From Pseudomonas sp. 31-12 (GTDB lineage: Bacteria > Pseudomonadota > Gammaproteobacteria > Pseudomonadales > Pseudomonadaceae), in contig NZ_CP029482.1 in the NCBI RefSeq assembly GCF_003151075.1, forward strand, positions 6,602,001 through 6,666,000: a stretch of 64,000 nt of DNA. Direction: 5' to 3'. Position 1 is the stretch's first letter, and each line of letters begins with the position of its first letter. Both the position numbers and the translations under genes were made by a program. The notes beneath the pieces were generated by a model that searched no databases, was not told the DNA's origin, and was given only the letters and a program-made list of their open reading frames with translations. Shown piece by piece: positions 46,669 to 56,103 of the stretch.

Positions 46669-47606
46669 TCGTGACCTGCCTCGCCATAGACCGCCTTGAG
46701 AATGTCGTCGGCGCCCTGGCTCAGCAGGTCTTCAGCCACTTGCACGCCCAAGGCTTCTGCATCGCCCCGTGGCGCGCGGGCCTCGGCGCTGAGCAGCAGG
46801 CCGCCGCTCGGATCGCCTACCAGACCGCGCAACCAGATCTGCTCGCCTTCAAGCACGGCGTAGCAGGCGATCGGCACTTGGCAGCCGCCATTCAGGTGTT
46901 TATTGAGGGAACGTTCGGCGGTCACGCGGGTGGCGGTGTCCTGGTGATGCAACGGCGCCAGCAACGCGTGAATTTCGCTGTCAACGCTGCGGCATTCGAT
47001 GCCGACCGCGCCTTGGCCACCGGCCGGCAGGCTGTCGTCGACACTGATTGCCGAGGTGATGCGATCTTCGAAACCCAAACGAATCAGGCCGGCGGCCGCG
47101 AGGATGATGGCGTCGTATTCGCCGGCATCAAGCTTGGCCAACCGCGTGTTGACGTTGCCGCGCAGAAAGCGGATTTCGAGGTCCGGGCGGCGGGTCAACA
47201 ACTGAGCCTGACGGCGCAGGCTGGACGTGCCGACGATACTGCCTTGCGGCAACTCATCAAGACTGGTGTAAGTATTGGAAACGAACGCATCGCGCGGGTC
47301 TTCGCGCTCGCAGATGCAAAACAGACCGAGGCCTTCGGGGAAATCCATCGGCACGTCTTTCATCGAGTGCACGGCGATGTCGGCTTCGTTTTCCAGCAGC
47401 GCGGTTTCGAGTTCCTTGACGAACAGGCCCTTGCCACCGATTTTCGACAGGGGCGAGTCGAGCAGCTTGTCGCCACGACTGACCATGGGCACCAGCGTCA
47501 CGAGCAGACCCGGATGGGCCTGTTCCAGACGGGTCTTGACGTATTCGGCCTGCCACAGGGCGAGAGCACTTTTGCGGGTGGCGATGCGGATTTCGCGAGA
47601 GGACAT
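46665..47606 (-). CDS. hemC: Porphobilinogen deaminase (hydroxymethylbilane synthase)
   Basis: 313 aa. It links four porphobilinogens on a dipyrromethane cofactor bound to Cys242 ([12 protein letters not shown]). The catalytic Asp84 is in SMKDVP and the Arg-rich substrate sites are in [10 protein letters not shown] and [11 protein letters not shown]. Residue numbers match the E. coli enzyme. It heads hemC-hemD-hemX-hemY and lies 138 bases after algR in the same direction, so algR read-through is possible. Confidence 0.97.
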   Translation of the reverse strand: MSSREIRIATRKSALALWQAEYVKTRLEQAHPGLLVTLVPMVSRGDKLLDSPLSKIGGKGLFVKELETALLENEADIAVHSMKDVPMDFPEGLGLFCICEREDPRDAFVSNTYTSLDELPQGSIVGTSSLRRQAQLLTRRPDLEIRFLRGNVNTRLAKLDAGEYDAIILAAAGLIRLGFEDRITSAISVDDSLPAGGQGAVGIECRSVDSEIHALLAPLHHQDTATRVTAERSLNKHLNGGCQVPIACYAVLEGEQIWLRGLVGDPSGGLLLSAEARAPRGDAEALGVQVAEDLLSQGADDILKAVYGEAGHE

Positions 47607-47744
47607 GGATCAATCCGTACTGAATAGATACGGCGGATAATAACAGCTCAGCCAAATCCACTTTGACTTGTATCAGACACTGCGTGGCCTCCCTGGCCTT
47701 GGACGTCCAGCAAACGGGTGTGAAATTCGCCTGTGATCAGCGAG

Positions 47745-48491
47745 TTAAAGCTGTTGCATCATTTTGCGCACGCCGGCCACGTGGCGACGGCTGACGATCA
47801 GGGCATCGCCATTGAGGCCTTTGAGGAAAAGCTGAAAATGCCCCAGCGGCGTGCGTTGCAAGCGTTCGATGCGTTCGCGAGCGACCAGAGCGTTGCGGTG
47901 GATACGCACGAAACGGTCGCCAAATTCATCTTCCAGGGCCTTGAGCGGTTCATCCAGCAGCACTTCGCCGCCTTCATGGCGCAAGGTCACGTATTTGTGG
48001 TCGGCAATGAAGTAGACCACCTGACCCAGCGGGATCAGCTCAATGCCTTTACGTGTTCGGGCACTGATGTGGCTGCGTGGGCCGCTACCGCTTTCGGCGG
48101 CGGGACGGGTCAGGGCGGCGAGCTGGACGCGATTGGGCCGCTCGGCTTTCTTCAATGCATCATGTAAATGTTCAGTTCGCACAGGCTTCACCAGATAGCC
48201 CACGGCGCTGGCCTGCAGGGCTTCCACGGCAAATTCATCGGGCCCGGTGCAAAACACCACGGCGGGCGGGGTTTCGCGTTCGCACAACCGGGCAGCCACT
48301 TGCAGGCCATCAAGGCCTGGCATGCCGATATCGAGCAACACGATATCCGGCTTGTGGCTGTCGATCAGCGCTAACGCCTCTTCGCCGTTCGTGGCGCTGG
48401 GCTCCAGGACATTGTATCCCTCGAGTTCGCCAACCATTCGGCTCAGGCGCTCGCGGGCTAGGGGTTCGTCATCAACGATCAGGACATTCAT
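47745..48491 (-). CDS. algR: LytTR response regulator AlgR
   Basis: 248 aa, same length as P. aeruginosa AlgR. The receiver domain has Asp7-Asp8 (VDDEP), phospho-acceptor Asp54 in LLDIGMPG and Lys in LVKPVR. The LytTR DNA-binding domain (from about 140) has IPLGQVVYFIADHKYVTLRH and FVRIHRNALVARERIERLQR. In P. aeruginosa AlgR controls alginate, type IV pili and rhamnolipids with the kinase AlgZ/FimS. Here no intact kinase gene is present; a relic of its 3' end overlaps the algR start by ATGA. Phosphorylation must come from elsewhere, or AlgR acts unphosphorylated. Confidence 0.96.
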   Translation of the reverse strand: MNVLIVDDEPLARERLSRMVGELEGYNVLEPSATNGEEALALIDSHKPDIVLLDIGMPGLDGLQVAARLCERETPPAVVFCTGPDEFAVEALQASAVGYLVKPVRTEHLHDALKKAERPNRVQLAALTRPAAESGSGPRSHISARTRKGIELIPLGQVVYFIADHKYVTLRHEGGEVLLDEPLKALEDEFGDRFVRIHRNALVARERIERLQRTPLGHFQLFLKGLNGDALIVSRRHVAGVRKMMQQL

Positions 48492-48643
48492 ATTGCGCTG
48501 GATTCCTGCGTGAGTCTCGCACAAGGATAGCGTAGACAGGTGAAGTGACGTCCGTCACCGCGATCCACGCTAAGACTAGCGCGAGGGCCAAAAAGTGCCG
48601 CGAGACCGGCGGCTAAATTTTCATCTGCCAAATGATTGGAGGC
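48488..48643 (-). pseudogene. algZ: Remnant of algZ/fimS sensor kinase (3' end only)
   Basis: About 51 codons in frame up to a TGA that overlaps the algR ATG as ATGA. The peptide ASNHLADENLAAGLAALFG then PRASLSVDRGDGRHFTCLRYP has the layout of a LytS-type kinase end: the G2-box helix N-x2-A-x2-N-x3-x-L-x3-FG followed by two beta strands. Normally conserved Arg residues in that helix are changed to Ala and Gly. No histidine box, membrane helices or other ATPase motifs exist between here and argH. In PAO1 a full algZ fills this place. I infer a deletion that kept only the 3' tail. Confidence 0.65.
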
Positions 48644-48952
48644 TCTGGCCCGCGTTAGCGAGGTATCGCCGTAGGGTTTGCCGATACACAATATGAACAC
48701 CCCCTCTTCTTATAGTCAGCCGCAGCGCCGAGAAGTGCGCTGATCCTACTGTCCAACTGTAGACGGTTGCAGGGACGATATTGCTCAATCGAAAAATATC
48801 GTTGCGCAATTTCCCACAAGGCATGCCCTGAGTATGGACCGCGTTCCGAAAAAAAAACCTGTCGACCAGCGTCAGCGACAGGATTGGCAACCCTGTTATT
48901 ATCCGCGACAGCTTCCACCGTCATTATTTCTTCAGCCGACACGAGCGAATTC
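48644..48952. other. Divergent spacer between the algZ remnant and argH
   Basis: About 310 bases with no credible gene. It holds an 8-bp inverted repeat ACGATATT (48775-48782) / AATATCGT (48795-48802) and an A9 tract at 48849-48857. It must contain the argH promoter and probably one for algR. Several short frames cross it, but none resembles a protein I know. Confidence 0.55.
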
Positions 48953-50347
48953 ATGAGCACTGACAAGACCAATCAGTCCTGGGGCGGCCGCTTCAGTGAA
49001 CCCGTCGACGCCTTCGTCGCCCGCTTCACCGCCTCCGTCACTTTCGACCAGCGCCTGTATCGCCACGACATCATGGGCTCGATCGCCCACGCCACCATGC
49101 TGGCCAAGGTCGGCGTGCTGACCGACGCCGAGCGCGACAGCATCACCGATGGCCTGAAGACCATCCAGGGTGAAATCGAGGCCGGCCAGTTCGACTGGCG
49201 CATCGACCTCGAAGACGTGCACATGAACATCGAGGCGCGCCTGACCGACCGCATCGGCGTGACCGGTAAAAAGCTCCATACCGGACGCAGCCGTAACGAC
49301 CAGGTCGCCACCGACATCCGCCTGTGGCTGCGTGACGAGATCGACCTGATCCTGGGCGAAATCACCCGCCTGCAACAAGGCTTGCTGGAGCAGGCCGAGC
49401 GCGAAGCCGGCAGCATCATGCCGGGCTTCACCCACCTGCAAACCGCGCAGCCGGTAACCTTCGGGCACCACATGCTGGCCTGGTTCGAAATGCTCAGCCG
49501 CGACTACGAGCGTCTGGTCGACTGCCGCAAGCGCACCAATCGCATGCCGCTGGGCAGCGCCGCGCTGGCTGGCACCACTTACCCGATTGATCGCGAATAC
49601 ACCGCTCAACTGCTGGGCTTCGACGCGGTCGGCGGCAACTCGCTGGACAACGTGTCCGATCGTGATTTCGCCATCGAGTTCTGCTCGGCCGCGAGCATCG
49701 CGATGATGCACTTGTCGCGCTTCTCCGAAGAGCTGGTGCTGTGGACCAGCGCGCAGTTCCAGTTCATCGATCTGCCAGACCGCTTCTGCACCGGCAGCTC
49801 GATCATGCCGCAAAAGAAAAACCCGGACGTGCCCGAGCTGGTTCGCGGCAAGACCGGTCGCGTGTTCGGCGCGCTGATGGGCCTGCTGACCTTGATGAAA
49901 GGCCAGCCACTGGCCTACAACAAGGACAACCAGGAGGACAAGGAACCGCTGTTCGACGCGGCCGACACCTTGCGCGACTCGCTTCGGGCCTTCGCTGACA
50001 TGATCCCGGCGATCAAGCCCAAGCACGCGATGATGCGCGAAGCGGCGCTGCGGGGTTTCTCCACCGCGACCGACCTGGCTGACTACCTGGTACGCCGTGG
50101 CCTGCCATTCCGTGACTGCCACGAAATCGTCGGCCATGCCGTGAAGTATGGCGTGGAAAGCGGCAAGGACCTGGCGGAAATGAGCCTGGAGGAGCTGCGC
50201 AAGTTCAGCGACCAGATCGATCAGGACGTGTTTGCCGTGCTGACCCTGGAAGGCTCGGTGAACGCCCGTGACCATATCGGCGGAACTGCGCCGGCGCAGG
50301 TCAAGAAGGCTGTGGCGCGCGGTCAGGCATTGCTCGCCAGCCGCTGA
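48953..50347 (+). CDS. argH: Argininosuccinate lyase
   Basis: 464 aa. It splits argininosuccinate to arginine and fumarate, the last step of arginine synthesis. Family signatures: [43 protein letters not shown], the catalytic loop [12 protein letters not shown] and the His region [10 protein letters not shown]. The ATG at 48953 starts [14 protein letters not shown]; the ribosome site is weak (GAGCG). A REP pair follows. Confidence 0.97.
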   Translation: MSTDKTNQSWGGRFSEPVDAFVARFTASVTFDQRLYRHDIMGSIAHATMLAKVGVLTDAERDSITDGLKTIQGEIEAGQFDWRIDLEDVHMNIEARLTDRIGVTGKKLHTGRSRNDQVATDIRLWLRDEIDLILGEITRLQQGLLEQAEREAGSIMPGFTHLQTAQPVTFGHHMLAWFEMLSRDYERLVDCRKRTNRMPLGSAALAGTTYPIDREYTAQLLGFDAVGGNSLDNVSDRDFAIEFCSAASIAMMHLSRFSEELVLWTSAQFQFIDLPDRFCTGSSIMPQKKNPDVPELVRGKTGRVFGALMGLLTLMKGQPLAYNKDNQEDKEPLFDAADTLRDSLRAFADMIPAIKPKHAMMREAALRGFSTATDLADYLVRRGLPFRDCHEIVGHAVKYGVESGKDLAEMSLEELRKFSDQIDQDVFAVLTLEGSVNARDHIGGTAPAQVKKAVARGQALLASR

Positions 50348-50356
50348 GTCAAAAGC

Positions 50357-50449
50357 TTCGCGAGCAAGCCCGCTCCCACATTGGGTCTTTGGGGTTCACA
50401 AAATGTGTGTTCACCGCCGATCTGATGTGGGAGCGGGCTTGCTCGCGAA
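50357..50449. repeat. REP pair downstream of argH
   Basis: Inverted copies TTCGCGAGCAAGCCCGCTCC and TGTGGGAGCGGGCTTGCTCG with about 45 bases between, in the convergent argH/gst gap. Confidence 0.88.
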
Positions 50450-50474
50450 TGCGATCTTACAACCGCTACAAAAC

Positions 50475-51134
50475 CTACTTCTTGGACGCGACCATCGCCA
50501 TAAACGCCGGCATCGCCGCGTCCTTGTCCGCCGCAATCCGCTGCACGTTCGGGTTCTGCTCCAGACGCTTCAACAGCGCTTTGGCCGCCGGCATCTCGGC
50601 CAGCAAATCCAGATCAAACAGCTTCTGCGCCACCGCACAAGCCAGCGGCACGCTGTACAGGAAATACAAATCCGCAATGCTCAGACTGTCCCCCGCCACA
50701 TAAGGGGCGAACTTGCCGTGCCTGCCCAGGGACGCAAACCCCAGCAACAGTTCAGCCTTGGTCTTGTCCTTGATCGCCTCCGGCACCTGCATGCCGAAAA
50801 ATGCCTCGGCGTAGCACGCGCGCGCCGGCAACTCGATGTACAGCTCGATTTCCTTGGCCAGCGCCAGCACTTGCGCCCGCTCGAACGGATCGCTCGGCAA
50901 TAGCGGCGTGCCTTTCTGGCTTTGCTCGATGTATTCGAGGATCACGGCAGTTTCGTTGATGAAACCTTGCTCGGTACGCAAGACCGGGACCTTGCCGCGC
51001 GGGCTGATGGCCACCGCCTCCGGGCTTGTGCCCGCGTAAAACGGCACTTCTTCAAACGGTACGCCCTTCTCCAGCAGCGCCAGCTTGACCATGTTGTAGT
51101 AGTTACTGACGGAAAATCCATAAAGCTTGAGCAT
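50475..51134 (-). CDS. Glutathione S-transferase family protein
   Basis: 219 aa. Thioredoxin-like N domain (MLKLYGFSVSNYYNMVKLAL with Ser as likely catalytic residue; RGKVPVLRTEQGFINETAVILEYIE for glutathione binding) and helical C domain (YVAGDSLSIADLYFLY, the N-capping box). The substrate is unknown. The ATG at 51134 is chosen because GGAGG lies 7 bases upstream; a GTG one codon earlier is also in frame. Confidence 0.92.
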   Translation of the reverse strand: MLKLYGFSVSNYYNMVKLALLEKGVPFEEVPFYAGTSPEAVAISPRGKVPVLRTEQGFINETAVILEYIEQSQKGTPLLPSDPFERAQVLALAKEIELYIELPARACYAEAFFGMQVPEAIKDKTKAELLLGFASLGRHGKFAPYVAGDSLSIADLYFLYSVPLACAVAQKLFDLDLLAEMPAAKALLKRLEQNPNVQRIAADKDAAMPAFMAMVASKK

Positions 51135-51259
51135 CACATAGCCTCCAGGCCGTGCGGGGTTGGCAGTGCCTGTTTATAGAACGCCGGAGCGATTCCTGCC
51201 AGCAGCATCACAGCGCTGAATGCAGGTAAACTGGCCGCCTTAAACTTGAGGAGCCTGCC

Positions 51260-51544
51260 ATGAGCGAGCCAACTGATATCGAGATCGACGAAGAAGAATT
51301 CACCGAAACCACCCTGATCGAAGCCATCGAAAACCAGATCGAAAGCGACAACCCGCCAGCGGCCAAGGCCACCTTCAACAAGCTGACCCTGGTGGGTTAC
51401 GAGCGTGAAGAAATCCTCAACCTGATGGCCCACGTGTTGGCGGTAGAAATCGACGCGATCCTCGAAGAAGACCGCGCGTTCAATACCGAATGGTACGAAA
51501 CAGCGTTGCGCGCGTTGCCAGAGCTGCCGCCGGAAAAGAAATAA
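51260..51544 (+). CDS. Small acidic conserved protein, unknown function
   Basis: 94 aa, strongly acidic at the start (IEIDEEEFTETTLIEAIENQ) and helical throughout, with a Pro-rich tail. No cysteine, signal or membrane segment is seen, so it is cytoplasmic. AGGAG lies 8 bases before the ATG. I do not recognise a named family. It is divergent from the gst gene. Confidence 0.75.
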   Translation: MSEPTDIEIDEEEFTETTLIEAIENQIESDNPPAAKATFNKLTLVGYEREEILNLMAHVLAVEIDAILEEDRAFNTEWYETALRALPELPPEKK

Positions 51545-51907
51545 CCCCATTTCATGTGGCGCGGGCTTTTGTGGTGAGGGGATTTATCCCCGTTGGGTCG
51601 CGAAGCGGCCCTGAAATCCATGTTCACGGTGATTCAATTAAACCGCGCTCATAGGGTTTGCGACTGCTGCGCAGCCGAACGGGGATAAATCCCCTCGCCA
51701 CAGGTAATCTCCACCCACACAATTTGTCACCCATCAATCCCGTCTTCCCCCACACCCTGACTACACTGAGTCCACCCCGCTGCCGCACCACCCGCCGGGG
51801 AACGCATCCCGTGGTGAAAAAACCCTGATGCAGGCACTGGACATGCCGCACGAGTGGGCTCACCTTAGGGGCGCTGTCGTCCAATTCCTAGAAAGTCTGG
51901 AGTCCTT
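51545..51907. other. Gap with a REP pair and upstream region of the TIGR02647 gene
   Basis: 363 bases without a gene. The left half is the REP pair at 51570-51702. The right half holds a GCACCAC ... GTGGTG inverted repeat near 51784-51824 and the ribosome site GGAG at 51899-51902. I see no other feature. Confidence 0.5.
51570..51702. repeat. REP pair (GGGGATTTATCCCC variant)
   Basis: Inverted copies TGTGGTGAGGGGATTTATCC and its near complement ending CCTCGCCACA, about 87 bases apart. The core replaces GGGAGCTTGCTCCC of the related type with GGGGATTTATCCCC. Confidence 0.85.
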
Positions 51908-52153
51908 ATGTCGCTTACCCCTGAGTTGGTTGCCGAACTGGAAATCCTCGCACTCTTCAACCTGGACAGTTCCCAGGAAGGTTTGAAAATTCATCAGACC
52001 GCTGCCCCGAAAGCCATTGCTGCCGCTCAACGCCTGTACGAAAAAGAACTGATCGACCAGCCAGATGGCGGTTATCTGACCAGTCTGGGTCGTGACGCTG
52101 CGCAAAATGTACAAACCGTTCTGACGATTCTGAGCGTCCAGGAAACAGCCTGA
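51908..52153 (+). CDS. TIGR02647 family protein
   Basis: 81 aa. SLTPELVAELEILALFNLDSSQEGLKIH and GYLTSLGRDAAQNVQTVLTIL match the TIGR02647 family of short gammaproteobacterial proteins, described as possible DNA-binding (winged helix-like: helices followed by DGGYLTSLG). Function unknown. GGAGTCCTT stands just upstream of the ATG. An imperfect hairpin at 52168-52201 follows and may be its terminator. Confidence 0.85.
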   Translation: MSLTPELVAELEILALFNLDSSQEGLKIHQTAAPKAIAAAQRLYEKELIDQPDGGYLTSLGRDAAQNVQTVLTILSVQETA

Positions 52154-52167
52154 GTATTAGCGCATCG

Positions 52168-52201
52168 CCCACGGAAACCCCTGCTACGGGATTTCCGCGG
52201 G
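52168..52201 (+). terminator. Imperfect hairpin after the TIGR02647 gene
   Basis: Arms CCC..GGAAA.CCC and GGG.TTTCC..GGG pair with two bulges around a CTGCTAC loop. There is no T run, so terminator function is uncertain. Confidence 0.35.
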
Positions 52202-52345
52202 CACACTTTGTGAGCTGCGGCCACCGCACGGTAGAAATCTGACGTCAAAAAACAAAATCAGCTTAAAAGTCCCGGGCCCGAGGCGCTAAACTGCCCCTCA
52301 TCCGCAGACCCTACGTCCGTGCCTCGCGAGCCGGTTTGAGCTGAC

Positions 52346-55189
52346 ATGACCCGCACCCATGAAATTCGCCCCGATCTGGACGAGGGAATCGACCGCAAGG
52401 TTCTCAGTCAGCTGCGCGCACGTTTTCTGAAACTCAACGAAGGCCGCATGGCCCGTGCCGTGGAAGGGCTGTCGACCCGACAGCAAACAGTGCTGACACT
52501 GCTGCCGCTGTTTTTCCACGTGAATCATCCATTGTTGCCAGGCTATGTGTCGGGTAGCACGCCGGCCGGGCTGTCGAATTTCGAGCCTGACGCCAACGCC
52601 CTCGCTGAAGCGCAACGACTGACCCGATCGTTCTCCTACAAGCCGCGCCACGGCAGCAACCCGCCGCGACCGATTCACGGTCTGTTCCTGATGGGCAGCC
52701 TGGGCACCCTGGCCCAGGCCGATCAGAGCGACATGGACGTGTGGGTCTGTCATGCCCAGGACTTGAGCGAAAACGAACTGGCCGAGCTGCGCAAGAAATG
52801 CCAGCTGCTTGAAATCTGGGCCGCGAGCCAGGGCGCCGAGGCGCATTTCTTTCTGATCGACCCGGCCCGCTTCGTCCTCGGCGAGCGCGATACGCAATTG
52901 AGTTCGGAAGACTGCGGCACGACCCAGCACTATCTGCTGCTGGATGAGTTTTACCGCACCGCGATCTGGCTGGCCGGTCGCACGCCGATCTGGTGGCTGG
53001 TGCCGGTCTATGAAGAATCTGCTTATGATCGATACACCCACACGCTTCTGTCCAAGCGTTTCATTCGGGCAGACGAATCGCTGGACCTGGGGCATCTGGC
53101 CTATATCCCCCCAGGGGAATTCATCGGCGCCGGGCTCTGGCAGTTGTTCAAGGGCATCGAGTCGCCCTACAAGTCCGTGCTCAAACTGCTGCTGATCGAG
53201 GTTTACGCCAGCGAACACCCGAAGGTTCATTGCCTGAGCCTGCGCTTCAAGCAAGCGGTGTTCGCCAATCAACTGGACCTCGACGAGCTCGACCCTTACA
53301 TCGTGGTCTACCGACGCATTGAGGAATACCTCACGGCGCGTGGCGAGCCGGAGCGCCTGGAGTTGGTACGCCGCGCGTTGTACCTGAAGGTCAACCGCAA
53401 GCTCACCGGCAGCAGTCGCACCCAGAGCTGGCAGCGCTCACTGCTTGAGCGACTGGCTCACGAATGGAACTGGGATCCGCGGCAACTGGCGCTGCTCGAC
53501 AGCCGCAGCCAATGGAAAGTGCGCCAGGTCAGCACCGAACGCCGAGCCTTGGTCAACGAACTGAATTACAGCTACCGCTTCCTGACTCAGTTCGCCCGCG
53601 ACGAGCAAACCGTCAGCCTGATCAACAAACGCGACCTCAACGTGCTGGGTCGGCGGCTGTATGCAGCCTTTGAGCGTAAAGCGGACAAAGTCGAGTTCAT
53701 CAACCCCGGCATCGCTCCGGATCTGGCCGAAGACACCCTGACCCTGGTGCAGGCGCCGAACAAAAAAGAACCCGGACAAACCCAGTGGGGCTTGTACAAC
53801 GGCAGCCTGACCGCCCATGAGTGGGAACATTTCGCGCCGATCAAGCGCAGCCGCCAATTGCTGGAGCTGCTGACCTGGTGCCACCGCAACGGCGTGATCG
53901 ACAGCAGCACCCGCCTCGCCTTGCACCCCGGCACCAGCGACCTGAGCGAATTTGAACTGTTCAACCTGCTCGGCAGCCTGCAACAAAGCATTGCCCTGCC
54001 GTTGACGACCGTCGCCGAAGAGCCGTTGCTGCGCGCCAGCGTGCCAAGTGAAGTGCTGATTCTGGTGAACGTCGGCGTCGATCCGCTCAAGCACCATCGC
54101 GACCTGAATATACTGATGACCACCGAACGCACCGATTCCCTGAGCTACGCCGGGGTGCGGGAAAACCTGGTACTGACCCTGGACCAGGTCACGCTCAACA
54201 GCTGGAACGAAGTGCTGGTCAACCGCTACGACGGCCCTCACGCCCTGCTCGACTGCCTGCGTGACTACCTCAATAATCTGCCAAGCGGCCCTCAACAGCC
54301 CAAGCTGCGGGTTCGCTGTTTCTGCCACAACCGGGCGCAATTTATCGCCCGACGGGTCGAAGAGGTCCTCGATACTGCGCAGAACTTGCTGCTGAGCAAG
54401 CTCAATCATCGTTATCTGGTGCAGGTCCAGCAGCATTATCACGTACTGGAACTGGTGCCCGGCCACGTCAATCACGTCGCCCTCGCCACGTTGCCAGCGC
54501 TGTTCGATTACCTGGGTGAAGAACTGGCGAGCTACAGCCCGCTGCATCTGGACCCGATGGCACTGGAAGACCACGACCTGGCACTGCTCCTGCCCATGGG
54601 CCAGCCTGAATGCATCCAGGTGTTTTACCGAATCACCGATCAGCAGGCGGATCTGTACGTGCTCGATGAGTTCAATGCCCTGTGGCAACAGCGTCTGCCC
54701 TATCACGACGAGCAAAGCCTGCTGGTGCCGCTGCAACGATTCCTGCAATCGATCCAGTACCGACGCGACGCCTTGCTGCCGATGAACACCGCCCAGCCCC
54801 TGAACCTCGACACGTTGTATTACCAGCTGTTGCCGTCAGGCCCCGGCCGGGCGCGTCGGGTCGAGGCCCGGCCAGCGCCGCAAACCCCGGTCAACAAACC
54901 GTTCTACGACGTGCAGGCGATCATCGGCAAAGCCGCGCCGGGGCAGGTGCAGGTCACGTTGTATTGCAATCAGCGGGAATTTTCAGAGCTGGAGCATGGC
55001 GACCAGTTGTTCAGCGTGGTCGCCCGGGAAATCGTCGAGCAGCGCCGGGAAACCGAGCGCTATCGCTGCTACATCACCGACCTGGACTTGTCGGGCCTGC
55101 TCGGTGATGGTCAGAGTTCAAGCAATTTGTACTTGCGCTACAAGGCCGACCTGGAGCGCGCGTTGAATGAGGCGCTTGAGCAGGTCTGA
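52346..55189 (+). CDS. cyaA: Class I adenylate cyclase
   Basis: 947 aa. It makes cAMP from ATP in the cytoplasm. The catalytic nucleotidyltransferase half carries PIHGLFLMGSLGTLAQADQSD (the G-S-x9-D-x-D metal motif with MDVWVCH), EAHFFLIDPARFVLGE, and the large regulatory half follows from about 540. Length matches the enterobacterial and PAO1 (PA5272) enzymes (850-950 aa). In P. aeruginosa cAMP works with Vfr. The ATG at 52346 has only a weak ribosome site, as low cyaA translation is usual. rnk is convergent 4 bases away. Confidence 0.96.
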   Translation: MTRTHEIRPDLDEGIDRKVLSQLRARFLKLNEGRMARAVEGLSTRQQTVLTLLPLFFHVNHPLLPGYVSGSTPAGLSNFEPDANALAEAQRLTRSFSYKPRHGSNPPRPIHGLFLMGSLGTLAQADQSDMDVWVCHAQDLSENELAELRKKCQLLEIWAASQGAEAHFFLIDPARFVLGERDTQLSSEDCGTTQHYLLLDEFYRTAIWLAGRTPIWWLVPVYEESAYDRYTHTLLSKRFIRADESLDLGHLAYIPPGEFIGAGLWQLFKGIESPYKSVLKLLLIEVYASEHPKVHCLSLRFKQAVFANQLDLDELDPYIVVYRRIEEYLTARGEPERLELVRRALYLKVNRKLTGSSRTQSWQRSLLERLAHEWNWDPRQLALLDSRSQWKVRQVSTERRALVNELNYSYRFLTQFARDEQTVSLINKRDLNVLGRRLYAAFERKADKVEFINPGIAPDLAEDTLTLVQAPNKKEPGQTQWGLYNGSLTAHEWEHFAPIKRSRQLLELLTWCHRNGVIDSSTRLALHPGTSDLSEFELFNLLGSLQQSIALPLTTVAEEPLLRASVPSEVLILVNVGVDPLKHHRDLNILMTTERTDSLSYAGVRENLVLTLDQVTLNSWNEVLVNRYDGPHALLDCLRDYLNNLPSGPQQPKLRVRCFCHNRAQFIARRVEEVLDTAQNLLLSKLNHRYLVQVQQHYHVLELVPGHVNHVALATLPALFDYLGEELASYSPLHLDPMALEDHDLALLLPMGQPECIQVFYRITDQQADLYVLDEFNALWQQRLPYHDEQSLLVPLQRFLQSIQYRRDALLPMNTAQPLNLDTLYYQLLPSGPGRARRVEARPAPQTPVNKPFYDVQAIIGKAAPGQVQVTLYCNQREFSELEHGDQLFSVVAREIVEQRRETERYRCYITDLDLSGLLGDGQSSSNLYLRYKADLERALNEALEQV

Positions 55190-55193
55190 CGGG

Positions 55194-55604
55194 TTATTCC
55201 GGAAAATGACCGCCTTCGGCCGGCTGGGATTCGACTTCCAGCAGGGTCAGCTTGAGGGTTTTGCCGCCCGGTGCTGGCCAGTCGATGTGCTGGCCGACTT
55301 TCAGACCGAGCAGCGCACTGCCGACCGGCGCCAGAATGGAAATCTTGCCTTCGTCGGCGTTGGCATCCTTGGGGTAGACCAGCGTCAGGTGATAGTCCTT
55401 GCCACTGCCTTCTTCGCGGCAATGCACACGGGAATTCATGGTGACGACATCGGCGGGCACTTCATCGTGACCGACCAGGGTATCGGCGCGATCCAGTTCG
55501 GTTTGCAGCGCGATAACGCCCGGCAGCGTGTCATCCAGGCTGTCGATCAGGCGCTCCAGACGTTGCACGTCCAGACGAGTAAGGGTGATGGAAGGTGCGG
55601 TCAT
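55194..55604 (-). CDS. rnk: Regulator of nucleoside diphosphate kinase Rnk
   Basis: 136 aa. An N-terminal helical arm (ITLTRLDVQRLERLIDSLDD) and a C-terminal GreA-like fold (VTMNSRVHC ... YHLTLVYPKDANADEGKISILAPVGSALLGL) define Rnk. It binds RNA polymerase near the secondary channel and affects Ndk levels and, in Pseudomonas, alginate with AlgQ. Start ATG at 55604 has AAGGAG 13 bases upstream, which is far. It is convergent with cyaA with a 4-base gap. Confidence 0.93.
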   Translation of the reverse strand: MTAPSITLTRLDVQRLERLIDSLDDTLPGVIALQTELDRADTLVGHDEVPADVVTMNSRVHCREEGSGKDYHLTLVYPKDANADEGKISILAPVGSALLGLKVGQHIDWPAPGGKTLKLTLLEVESQPAEGGHFPE

Positions 55605-55640
55605 GATTGAGGCAGACTCCTTTCTTCTGCACAAAAAAAG

Positions 55641-55671
55641 CAAAACCCCGCCAGAAAAAGGCGGGGTTTTC
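55641..55671. terminator. Intrinsic terminator upstream of rnk
   Basis: AAAACCCCGCC-AGAAAA-AGGCGGGGTTTT-type stem with A and T runs on both sides. On the minus strand it would stop transcription from cyaY-DUF1289 before rnk; rnk would then need a promoter between 55605 and 55640. Confidence 0.75.
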
Positions 55672-55776
55672 ACGAGCCTCGATGGGTTGAGGCGTTTCTG
55701 GACACTATCACAGCTCAATAAATATACAAGTCAGGGGCGACCACGCACCTGCGCTGACATTTTTGAGAGAGGCTTG

Positions 55777-55873
55777 CCTGTGGCGAGGGAGCTTGCTCCC
55801 GTTCGGCTGCGCAGCAGTCGTAAGCTTTTTGGGGCCGCTTCGCAGCCCAGCGGGAGCAAGCTCCCTCGCCACA
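55777..55873. repeat. REP pair (CTGTGGCGAGGGAGC type)
   Basis: Inverted copies CCTGTGGCGAGGGAGCTTGC and its complement ending CCTCGCCACA. It lies directly after the DUF1289 stop. Confidence 0.88.
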
Positions 55874-55880
55874 AAAGCTC

Positions 55881-56099
55881 TTATGCCAAGGCTTTGCGCT
55901 GGACTGCCTGGGCGCAAATAACCCGGCGGCGATCATCGTCGGCCGAGCGCCATTCGCGGATGTCTTCGACATGGCGAAAACACCCGAGGCAGACTTTCTG
56001 CTCGTCCAGCCGGCACACACCGCTGCACGGCGAAGGCACCGCCGGGCTGACATTGCTGTAGAGCGGCTTGGGCGGACGAACGGGCGCAGGTTGCGTCAC
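55881..56099 (-). CDS. DUF1289 family small protein
   Basis: 72 aa. The signature is CSGVCRLDEQKVCLGCFRH followed by DIREW: four cysteines in C-x3-C-x7-C-x2-C spacing that probably bind zinc or an iron-sulphur cluster. The start is a GTG at 56099, 4 bases after the cyaY stop; GAAGG lies about 14 bases upstream inside cyaY. Coupling to frataxin (CyaY) fits a role in metal or cluster handling, but none is proven. Confidence 0.85.
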   Translation of the reverse strand: MTQPAPVRPPKPLYSNVSPAVPSPCSGVCRLDEQKVCLGCFRHVEDIREWRSADDDRRRVICAQAVQRKALA

Positions 56100-56103
56100 G
56101 ATT

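Noticed and set aside
48932..50275. 447-codon minus-strand open frame opposite argH, near the missing algZ
   Set aside because: It might be mistaken for the lost kinase, but the peptide has no histidine-kinase motif and is antisense to conserved argH.
52204..52230. Vfr/CRP site before cyaA (TGTGAGCTGCGG)
   Set aside because: Only the left half resembles the consensus; there is no TCACA right half at the proper spacing.
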